A stretch of 5,565 nt of DNA from Clostridiales bacterium (GTDB lineage: Bacteria > Bacillota > Clostridia > Christensenellales > CAG-1252): the NCBI GenBank assembly GCA_003445835.1, contig DMCI01000100.1, positions 1-5,565 on the forward strand. Reading direction: 5' to 3'. A model generated the notes under the pieces. The model ran no database searches. It saw only the letters and a list, made by a program, of their open reading frames with translations, and was not told the DNA's origin. This document shows positions 1 through 5,565 of the stretch, piece by piece. The position numbers and the translations under genes were made by a program. Position 1 is the stretch's first letter. Each line of letters starts with the position of its first letter.

Positions 1-1417
1 GGCGCTTGGCAAGTTCGTACGCGTCACCCGTCAACTTCATTTGCAGGCGCTGTTCCTTGGTGGTATATCTGACGTCCTCGCCCGAAAGCGCGGTGATGGC
101 GCGGACGGTATCGTGCGTGCCGATCAAGGTCATTGAGCTGTTTAAGACGTCCTGCGGGTAGTTTTCGTAAATGCGCATGACCTTGGTGCCAAAAGCCCTT
201 GCCCCGCCGTACATGCAAAAGGAGAGGATGGCTTCCTTAAAGGGGTAATTCATCACCCCGTCCAGTTCCCCTTTGGTAAGATAGGGGCGCAGGGTGCCAT
301 AGCTGACTTTGGTGCTTGCGTCCTCCCACACTTCCCCGATCACGACGGCGTCCTTATTTGCCTTTTTGATCGCCCCGCGAAGAAGGTCGACGAAATCGGT
401 GGGGAGTTCATCCACCACGTCCAAGCGCCATCCGTCGATGCCACATCCCGTCCACTTGTCGATGACGCCGCCCTCGCGGAACAACAAGTCGCGGTACCCC
501 GCGGCGCTTTTGTTCAAGGTAGGCACGACTTTGCAGCCCCACCAACTTTTGTACTCGTCGGGGAAGCGGTCAAAGTAGTACCAATCGTGATAGGGAGAAT
601 CCCAACTTTGGTAGGCGCCGAGGCTGTCGTAATGTCCCAACTGGTTGAAGTAGCGGCTGTCCGAGCCCGAGTGGTTGAACACGCCGTCCAAAATGACGCC
701 GATGCCCTTCTCCTTTGCCTTGGCGATCAATTGCTTAAAATCTTCTTCCGTGCCGAGAAGCGGGTCGATCTTTAAATAATCGCCCGTATCGTAGCGGTGG
801 TTGGAACTTGCCTCGAAAATGGGAGAAAGATAAATTTCCGTCACGCCGAGAGAGGCAAGATAATCCAGTTTTGACGTGATGCCCTTAAAATTGCCGCCGT
901 AAAAATCGTTGGCGCGATACGCGCCGTCGGGGTCTTTTACGGTGACGGGCGCGTCCCACGGCTTCAAGTAGCCGTAACGCGGCTGTACGGGGGAATCCTC
1001 GCGCGCAAAACGATCCGCAAAGATGTGGTAGATCACCCCGCCTTCAATGGTCTTGGGGACGACGAAGTCTTTTGCGTAGACGGTGATCTGCCATTCGGGC
1101 AGGTCGTCCCCGATGATGGCGTCGCCGTTTTCTCCCGCGCCGACGCGGTCCAAGCCGCCGCCAACCGCCGTCACTTCAAAGCGATAGTAGTAGACGCCCC
1201 ATTCGTCCAAGGTGAATTCGGTGCAAAAATAAGTCACCGATCCGTCGTCACCGCAAAAAGAAAGGAGGCGATCCCATTGGGTCTCCCCTTTCCTGACGAT
1301 GATTTTGACGTTTTCAACCCATACGGAGTGCGTTACGGGGAAGACGATCTTGATCTTCTCCCCCGCACGAACCGCCCCAAACGGCGTCTTGTGTATGCGA
1401 GAATTGTATTTGTACAA
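1..1417 (-). CDS. GH13 alpha-glucan hydrolase, amylopullulanase/neopullulanase type (N-terminal 472 residues; runs off the left edge)
   Basis: Probably a cytosolic hydrolase of alpha-1,4 and/or alpha-1,6 bonds in glycogen, working with GlgP. Residues 1 to about 115 form an N-terminal beta-rich domain beginning MYKYNSRIHKTPFGAV, typical of clostridial GH13 proteins. The TIM barrel starts at VIYHIFADRFA (128-138) and continues DFYGGNFKGI (171-). Catalytic regions: DGVFNHSG (244-251), VPTLN (298-302), GWRLDVVDELP with nucleophile Asp333 and Arg331, IGEVWEDAS with acid/base Glu362, and GTHDTVR with His435 and Asp436. The three catalytic carboxylates are intact. No signal peptide or membrane segment is seen, in keeping with an internal substrate. 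The start is TTG at 1417: an in-frame stop lies just upstream, there is no ATG until about residue 385, and the TTG gives the expected family N-terminus. The end of the barrel and the C-terminal beta domain lie outside the window. Alpha-amylase, neopullulanase and pullulanase activities cannot be told apart from sequence here. Confidence 0.92.
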   Translation of the reverse strand, partial: MYKYNSRIHKTPFGAVRAGEKIKIVFPVTHSVWVENVKIIVRKGETQWDRLLSFCGDDGSVTYFCTEFTLDEWGVYYYRFEVTAVGGGLDRVGAGENGDAIIGDDLPEWQITVYAKDFVVPKTIEGGVIYHIFADRFAREDSPVQPRYGYLKPWDAPVTVKDPDGAYRANDFYGGNFKGITSKLDYLASLGVTEIYLSPIFEASSNHRYDTGDYLKIDPLLGTEEDFKQLIAKAKEKGIGVILDGVFNHSGSDSRYFNQLGHYDSLGAYQSWDSPYHDWYYFDRFPDEYKSWWGCKVVPTLNKSAAGYRDLLFREGGVIDKWTGCGIDGWRLDVVDELPTDFVDLLRGAIKKANKDAVVIGEVWEDASTKVSYGTLRPYLTKGELDGVMNYPFKEAILSFCMYGGARAFGTKVMRIYENYPQDVLNSSMTLIGTHDTVRAITALSGEDVRYTTKEQRLQMKLTGDAYELAKR

Positions 1418-1422
1418 AGTTG

Positions 1423-1430
1423 CCTACCTT
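1423..1430 (-). promoter_or_regulatory. Ribosome binding site of the GH13 gene, fused to the glgP stop codon
   Basis: The minus strand reads TAAGGTAGGCAACTTTG, where TAA (1431-1429) is the glgP stop and TTG (1417-1415) is the proposed GH13 start. AAGG (1430-1427) shares two bases with the stop codon and lies nine bases before TTG; a second TAGG lies closer. The match is weaker than the glgA site. Stop/site overlap suggests translation of this gene depends on ribosomes arriving from glgP (inference). Confidence 0.6.
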
Positions 1431-3858
1431 ATTTTGAAAAATCCACCGGACGCAAATGCCAGATCCTGTCGCCGTACTCCTTGACCGCCCTATCCGCCGC
1501 AAAGAAGCCGGATTGCGCGACGTTGATAAGACTCTTTTTGTTCCAATCCATCGGATCGTTGTACGCCTTTTCCAAGCGCTTGTGCGCGTCGGCGTAACTG
1601 TCAAAGTCCGCAAGCACCATATACGGATCAGCCATACCGCCGCGACCGATGGTAAGCAGGTCGGCAAGCTCCTTGAAGCTGACGCCGCCGATGCCGTTGC
1701 GAAGCATATCGATCACGCGACGGATGCGATAATTGTTGCGGTAGTATTGCGTGGGCTCGTAGCCGCCTTGATACATGCTGTACACCTGATCGCTGCTGAG
1801 ACCGAAGATGAAGATGTTGTCCTTGCCGACGCGCTCGAAGATCTCCACGTTGGCGCCGTCCATCGTACCGATGGTCACCGCGCCGTTGATCATAAACTTC
1901 ATATTGCCGGTACCGGAAGCTTCCTTACCCGCAACGCTGATCTGCTCGCTGACTTCGGACGCGGGCATAATGAGTTCCGCCAAAGAAACGCGATAGTTTT
2001 CGAGGAAGACCACCTTGATCCTGCCGCGGACGTCGGGATCGTTGTTGATCACGTTGCCCATCGTGTAGATCAAACGAATGATGAGTTTTGCGACGTAGTA
2101 GCTGGATGCCGCTTTGGCGCTGAAAATGAAGGTGCGCGGCGTGAACTCCATATTGGGGTTCTCCTTGAGGTCGCAATAGAGGTCAAGGATGTGAAGGGCG
2201 TTGAGCAGCTGCCTCTTGTACTCGTGCAGCCTCTTGACCTGCACGTCGAAGATACTGTTGGTATCCACGCTTACGCCGTTGTTGTCGTAAATGTACTTAG
2301 CCAAACGCTCCTTGTTTTTGTGCTTGATCTCGGCAAACTTTTGTTTGACGGTCTTGTCGTCCGCATACTTCATAAGACCGGAAAGATCCGCCGTCTTGAT
2401 GAAGCCGTCGCCGATCAACTCTTTGATATAGTCCGAAAGCAACGGGTTTGCCTCGGCAAGCCAACGGCGGTGCGTGATGCCGTTGGTGACGTTGGTAAAG
2501 CGCGCCGGGGTCAGCTTGTAAATATCGTTGAAGACGTCCTTCTTCAAAATGTCGCTGTGCAACGCGGAAACGCCGTTGATGGTGTGTGAAGCGTACAAGC
2601 AAAGGTTTGCCATACGGATCTCCCCGTACGCCATGATCGCCGCTTTGCTGACCTTATCCCAGTCGTTGGGGAAGGCTTCCCAAAGGTCGATGCAGTAACG
2701 CCTGTTCATCTCCACGATCAACTGATAAATACGCGGTAACTGCTGTTCCACAAGGTTTTGCGGCCACTTTTCAAGCGCTTCCGCCATAACGGTGTGGTTG
2801 GTGTAGGAAATGACGTTTCGGACGATATCCCACGCCTGCTCCCAGCCGTAGCCGTGTTCGTCGATCAAAATGCGCATGAGTTCCGGAATGACCAACGTCG
2901 GGTGCGTATCGTTGATGTGGATGGCAACGAGATCCGCAAGGTTGTCCAGCGAGGGATTGTAGCGCAGATGGTTGCGAATGATGGACTGCACCGAAGCGGA
3001 AACGAAGAAGTATTGTTGCTTCAAGCGAAGCATCTTGCCTTCCACGTTGTTATCCGCGGGGTACAAGACCTTGGAGATGGACTCGGCAAGCGCCTTGTTT
3101 TCGGACGCCTTCAAATACTCGCCCTGATTGAACAAGTGCATATCGAAATCCATCGGGGACTTTGCGCTCCACAAACGGATGCGGTTGACCGCGTCGGTAT
3201 CGTAGCCCGAAATGTGCATATCGTAGGCAAGCGCGAGGATGGGGGTGTAGTTTTTGAGTTCCACCTTGAGTTTGCCGTCCTCCCAATGCTCTTCCACCCT
3301 GCCGCCGAAGTGCACCTCAAAGGTCTCCTCGGGACGGGGCGCGAGCCATACGTCGCCCTTTTCAAGCCAACGGTCGGGCATTTCCACCTGCCAACCGTCC
3401 ACGATCTTTTGTTGGAAAATGCCGTAATCGTACTTGATGGAGAAGCCGCAAGCGGGATAGCCTTCGGACGTGAGCGCATCCATATAAGCGGAAGCAAGTC
3501 TGCCGAGACCGCCGTTGCCGAGACCTGCGTCCGGCTCGATCTCCTCGATCTCCTCAAGGTCGTAGCCCAGTTGCTTCAACGCCGAAGTCATCTTTTCGGT
3601 CAAGCCGATGTTGAACAGGTGATTTTTAAGAGATCTGCCGGGGAGAAACTCCATCGACATATAAAAGACCTGCTTGTATTTGCCTTGGTGGATCTTGCGC
3701 TTGAACTCGACGCGTTCACGGGTAAGAATGTTTCTTACCACCATGCAGACCGCCTCGTACATTTGCGATTTGGTCGCGTCCTTGGCAAGGATGCCTTGCT
3801 GACGCGATACTTGATCTTCGATCAATTTTTTCAGTTCCGGTACCGTTATGTTTTTCAT
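1429..3858 (-). CDS. glgP: Glycogen/maltodextrin phosphorylase (GT35 family)
   Basis: Cytosolic PLP-dependent enzyme that removes glucose-1-phosphate from the ends of alpha-1,4 glucan using phosphate. From the ATG at 3858 it has 809 residues, close to the 815 of E. coli GlgP. Visible signatures: YKQVFYMSMEFLPGRSL; DAGLGNGGLGRLAS (110-123), the glycine-rich loop near the active site; IHINDTHPTLVIPELMRIL; NHTVMAEALEKWP; TNVTNGITHRRWL; VKRLHEYKRQ with Lys542 and Arg543, matching the phosphate-site pair; and EASGTGNMKFMINGA with Lys654, the PLP Schiff-base lysine. All core residues I can identify are present, so it is probably active. The loop at 580-587 reads SAKAASSY where many family members have G(G/A)KAAPGY. 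The protein could be read 19 residues longer from an ATG at 3915, but that start overlaps glgA and lacks a ribosome binding site. The gene ends 11 bases before the GH13 gene. Confidence 0.97.
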   Translation of the reverse strand: MKNITVPELKKLIEDQVSRQQGILAKDATKSQMYEAVCMVVRNILTRERVEFKRKIHQGKYKQVFYMSMEFLPGRSLKNHLFNIGLTEKMTSALKQLGYDLEEIEEIEPDAGLGNGGLGRLASAYMDALTSEGYPACGFSIKYDYGIFQQKIVDGWQVEMPDRWLEKGDVWLAPRPEETFEVHFGGRVEEHWEDGKLKVELKNYTPILALAYDMHISGYDTDAVNRIRLWSAKSPMDFDMHLFNQGEYLKASENKALAESISKVLYPADNNVEGKMLRLKQQYFFVSASVQSIIRNHLRYNPSLDNLADLVAIHINDTHPTLVIPELMRILIDEHGYGWEQAWDIVRNVISYTNHTVMAEALEKWPQNLVEQQLPRIYQLIVEMNRRYCIDLWEAFPNDWDKVSKAAIMAYGEIRMANLCLYASHTINGVSALHSDILKKDVFNDIYKLTPARFTNVTNGITHRRWLAEANPLLSDYIKELIGDGFIKTADLSGLMKYADDKTVKQKFAEIKHKNKERLAKYIYDNNGVSVDTNSIFDVQVKRLHEYKRQLLNALHILDLYCDLKENPNMEFTPRTFIFSAKAASSYYVAKLIIRLIYTMGNVINNDPDVRGRIKVVFLENYRVSLAELIMPASEVSEQISVAGKEASGTGNMKFMINGAVTIGTMDGANVEIFERVGKDNIFIFGLSSDQVYSMYQGGYEPTQYYRNNYRIRRVIDMLRNGIGGVSFKELADLLTIGRGGMADPYMVLADFDSYADAHKRLEKAYNDPMDWNKKSLINVAQSGFFAADRAVKEYGDRIWHLRPVDFSK

Positions 3859-3871
3859 TTTTTTGTGTCTA

Positions 3872-3878
3872 CTCTCCT
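3872..3878 (-). promoter_or_regulatory. Ribosome binding site of glgP, with long spacing
   Basis: AGGAGAG is the only purine-rich site between the glgA stop and the chosen glgP start. It lies 13 bases before the ATG at 3858, longer than the usual 5-9, and the spacer ends in a run of six A residues. No ATG, GTG or TTG in frame lies closer to the site. The site supports the 3858 start over the in-frame ATG at 3915, which has no such site upstream and would lie inside the end of glgA. Confidence 0.6.
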
Positions 3879-3886
3879 GCCGTTGA

Positions 3887-5377
3887 TTATTTGAGGGATT
3901 TGTAAAGATCCGCATAATTCTTTGCCGACGCCGACCAGCTGAAATCGCGGGTCATGCCGTTTTTGACGACGGTAGCCCAGTCGTCCTTGCGGTTGTAGTA
4001 AGTGTCCACCGCGCGCCAGATCGCACCGAGCATATCCTGCGCGTTGAAGGTCTTGAACGTATAGCCCACGCCCTCTTTGGTGACGGGGTTAAAGGCGGGG
4101 ACGGTATCCTTCAAACCGCCCGTTTCCCTGACGACGGGCACCGAGCCGTAGCGCATCGCGATCATTTGCGACAAGCCGCAGGGCTCAAACTTGCTGGGCA
4201 TCAGGAAGATATCCGACGCGGCGTAAAGCTTGCTGGCAAGATCCTTGCTGAAGTTGATGATCACGCGAAGCTTGTTGCCGTAGCGATGCTCCAGATCCTT
4301 GAAACGGGTCTCGTACTTCCAGTCGCCCATACCGAGGACGACCAGTTGCACGTCGGCGGCAAGCAGTTCTTCCGCGACGTCCAAAACGAGATCCAAACCT
4401 TTTTGCGAGGTCAGACGGGAGATCATGGAGATCACCGGGCGACCCGGCACGTACTGCAACGATATCATGCGAAGCATACCCTCTTTGTTGACCGCCTTGC
4501 CGCTCATATCCTTGACGCCGTAATTGGCAAAGAGCGCCTTGTCCGTCATCGGATCGTACTCTGTGGTGTCGATGCCGTTCAAAATGCCGGAGATCTTGTA
4601 ACTGCGCTTTCTGAGGATATCCTCCAAACCGTAAGCAAAGTAGCTGTCCATGATCTCACCCGCATAAGTGGGGCTGACGGTGGTGACCCTGTCGGCGCAC
4701 TCGATGCCGCCCTTCATATAGTTGCAGCAACCCGCATATTCCAAAAGCTGACGGCGGGAATCGGGGATACCCAAAACATCGCCGATCACGCAGGAATCGT
4801 ACTGCCCTTGGAACTCGATGTTATGAATGCTGTAGATCGTTTTGATGCCGGCGTAGATCGAATTGCCGCGATAGAAGCAATCGAGGAAGACGGGAACCAA
4901 AGCGGTCTGCCAATCGTTGCAATGGATGACGGAGGGACGGAAATCGATGAGCATCAACATTTCCAAAACCGCCTTGGAGAAGAAGGCGAACCTCTCGCCG
5001 TCGTCGTAGTGACCGTACAAGCCGCCGCGCTTGAAGTAATACTCGTTGTCGATGAAGTAATACTTCACGCCGTTTGCTTCCCCTTCGTACACGCCGCAAT
5101 ACTGGTTACGCCAGGAAAGCGGAACGTAGGTGTAGGTAACGAAGTTGAGCGTTTGACGAAGTTTGTCGGGGATGTCCGAATAGAGAGGGATGACCACTCT
5201 GACGTCCACGCCCGCTTTGGCAAGCGCTTTGGGAAGAGCTCCCGCCACGTCGCCGAGCCCGCCGGTACGGATAAAAGGCGCCGCCTCCGCAGCAACGAAG
5301 AGGACGCTTTGTTTCTGCCGCGGCTGACGCGGCTTACCCTTTGTTTTTGCGTTTCTTTTTTTGATTTTCGTATTCAT
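3887..5377 (-). CDS. glgA: Glycogen synthase (ADP-glucose, GT5 family)
   Basis: Cytosolic enzyme that transfers glucose from ADP-glucose to the non-reducing end of alpha-1,4 glucan. The 496 residues cover the whole GT5 family (E. coli GlgA has 477). In order: a basic tail (1-23); the first strand SVLFVAAEAAPF; the nucleotide-sugar loop RTGGLGDVAG (R37 onward); HCNDWQTALVP; SIHNIEFQGQY with catalytic-site His185; VTTVSPTYAGEI; GILNGID opening the C-terminal Rossmann domain; SRLTSQKGLDL with the paired Arg321 and Lys326; and PSKFEPCGLSQ with Glu398, followed by RETGGLKDTV. Two oddities: the binding loop carries Arg37 where the family usually has Lys (KTGGL), and ten of residues 4-22 are Lys or Arg. 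The start at 5377 is well supported, because AAGGAG sits six bases upstream and no later start codon lies before the first strand. It follows glgD by 11 bases and precedes glgP by 28. Confidence 0.97.
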   Translation of the reverse strand: MNTKIKKRNAKTKGKPRQPRQKQSVLFVAAEAAPFIRTGGLGDVAGALPKALAKAGVDVRVVIPLYSDIPDKLRQTLNFVTYTYVPLSWRNQYCGVYEGEANGVKYYFIDNEYYFKRGGLYGHYDDGERFAFFSKAVLEMLMLIDFRPSVIHCNDWQTALVPVFLDCFYRGNSIYAGIKTIYSIHNIEFQGQYDSCVIGDVLGIPDSRRQLLEYAGCCNYMKGGIECADRVTTVSPTYAGEIMDSYFAYGLEDILRKRSYKISGILNGIDTTEYDPMTDKALFANYGVKDMSGKAVNKEGMLRMISLQYVPGRPVISMISRLTSQKGLDLVLDVAEELLAADVQLVVLGMGDWKYETRFKDLEHRYGNKLRVIINFSKDLASKLYAASDIFLMPSKFEPCGLSQMIAMRYGSVPVVRETGGLKDTVPAFNPVTKEGVGYTFKTFNAQDMLGAIWRAVDTYYNRKDDWATVVKNGMTRDFSWSASAKNYADLYKSLK

Positions 5378-5383
5378 ACCTTA

Positions 5384-5389
5384 CTCCTT
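5384..5389 (-). promoter_or_regulatory. Ribosome binding site of glgA, fused to the glgD stop codon
   Basis: On the minus strand the sequence reads TTTAAAGGAGTAAGGTATG. AAGGAG lies six bases before the ATG at 5377, which is good spacing. The first A of the site is the last A of the glgD stop codon TAA, so ribosomes finishing glgD end on or beside the glgA site. This suggests translational coupling of the two genes (inference). It also fixes the glgA start. Confidence 0.8.
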
Positions 5390-5565
5390 TAAACCGTCTT
5401 GTCCTTGACGATGACGACGGGATAGCTTTCGTATCCGCTGATCGTCCTTCCTTTGGTCACGGTAACGTTTTTATCGGTAATGGCGTAGCATACCGAACTG
5501 TTTTCCATAATTTTGCCGTCTTCCATAACGATGGAATTGCGGACTTCCGCACCCTTCTCCACTTT
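5389..5565 (-). CDS. glgD: GlgD, glucose-1-phosphate adenylyltransferase regulatory subunit (C-terminal 58 residues only)
   Basis: Only the 3' end is in the window; the gene enters from the right edge and stops at TAA (5391-5389). The visible 58 residues have the short hydrophobic-repeat pattern of a left-handed beta-helix (for example EVRNSIVMEDGKIMENSSV), followed by YAITDKNVTVTKGRTISGY and a YPVVIVK ending. The DKNV...GR...G...YP.VI.K ending fits GlgD of Bacillota better than GlgC, whose C-terminus normally ends differently. In that group GlgD pairs with catalytic GlgC to make ADP-glucose from glucose-1-phosphate and ATP in the cytosol, and is thought to tune activity rather than catalyse strongly (family knowledge). 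Its position directly ahead of glgA supports the call. The catalytic N-terminal domain is outside the window, so GlgC cannot be fully excluded. Confidence 0.83.
   Translation of the reverse strand, partial: KVEKGAEVRNSIVMEDGKIMENSSVCYAITDKNVTVTKGRTISGYESYPVVIVKDKTV

Larger units (their letters stand above)
1..5565 (-). other. Glycogen metabolism operon glgD-glgA-glgP-GH13 (both ends cut)
   Basis: Four genes on one strand with gaps of 11, 28 and 11 bases, and two stop codons that overlap the next ribosome binding site. None of the gaps has a hairpin followed by a T run or room for a promoter, so a single transcript is the simplest reading. The order matches glycogen clusters of Bacillota, in which glgC would precede glgD. 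Promoter and terminator are outside the window. Confidence 0.85.

Noticed and set aside
1025..1597. 190-codon plus-strand open frame across the glgP-GH13 junction
   Set aside because: It is the antisense shadow of the GH13 N-terminus and runs through the junction into glgP. No recognisable protein family.
1314..1667. 117-codon minus-strand open frame across the glgP-GH13 junction
   Set aside because: It is an alternative frame of the two real genes, Arg/Thr-rich, with no family match. The GH13 frame beginning at TTG 1417 explains the sequence.
3859..3886. Possible terminator or promoter between glgA and glgP, prompted by the T run on the plus strand
   Set aside because: There is no inverted repeat before the A/T run, the run reads as A on the transcribed sense, and 28 bases hold a ribosome site but no recognisable promoter boxes.
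1456..3894. Two plus-strand open frames of 377 and 378 codons opposite glgP
   Set aside because: Same codon-register shadow. The break between them comes from single sense codons such as the TCA opposite 2587-2589. No family resemblance and no convincing start context.
4166..5392. 408-codon plus-strand open frame opposite glgA
   Set aside because: It lies in codon register with glgA, its predicted protein is His/Asp/Val-rich low-information sequence with no recognisable family, and the sense gene is unmistakable. It is explained by avoidance of TTA, CTA and TCA codons.
1..5565. Search for CRISPR arrays, insertion sequences, tRNA genes, riboswitches or phage-defence genes
   Set aside because: The window is filled by four glycogen-metabolism genes with gaps of at most 28 bases. 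I saw no direct-repeat arrays, transposase motifs or tRNA-like folds.

Overview
The window is almost entirely coding. It holds four co-directional genes on the minus strand, read here in transcription order: the last 58 codons of glgD (5565-5389), a complete glgA glycogen synthase (5377-3887), a complete glgP glycogen phosphorylase (3858-1429), and the first 472 codons of an intracellular glycoside hydrolase family 13 enzyme of the amylopullulanase/neopullulanase type (1417 to the left edge). The gaps are 11, 28 and 11 bases. I see no promoter, terminator, RNA gene, mobile element, repeat array or stretch above 300 bases without a gene.

Together the genes make a storage-polysaccharide operon. 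GlgD is the non-catalytic or regulatory partner of GlgC, which makes ADP-glucose. GlgA extends alpha-1,4 glucan from ADP-glucose. GlgP removes glucose-1-phosphate from chain ends. The GH13 enzyme probably cuts alpha-1,4 and/or alpha-1,6 bonds so that chains and branches left by GlgP can be used. Synthesis and breakdown are therefore apparently co-transcribed, so flux would have to be set by allosteric or translational control rather than by separate promoters. glgC, and possibly glgB, would be expected just beyond the right edge; the remainder of the GH13 gene lies beyond the left edge.

A glgD next to glgA, followed by glgP and a clostridial-type GH13 enzyme, is a layout known from Bacillota, especially Clostridia. 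The protein sequences look clostridial, but the DNA is fairly GC-rich with strong use of G/C-ending codons. An uncultured, higher-GC gut-type clostridium is my best guess; this is inference, not a taxonomic assignment.

I found no evidence of a new biological system. The points worth a second look are modest: an Arg in place of the usual Lys in the ADP-glucose-binding KxGGL motif of GlgA; a 22-residue Lys/Arg-rich tail before GlgA's first strand; two Ser substitutions in the normally Gly/Pro-containing KAA loop of GlgP; a TTG start for the GH13 gene that an ATG-only search misses; and stop codons fused to ribosome binding sites at two junctions.
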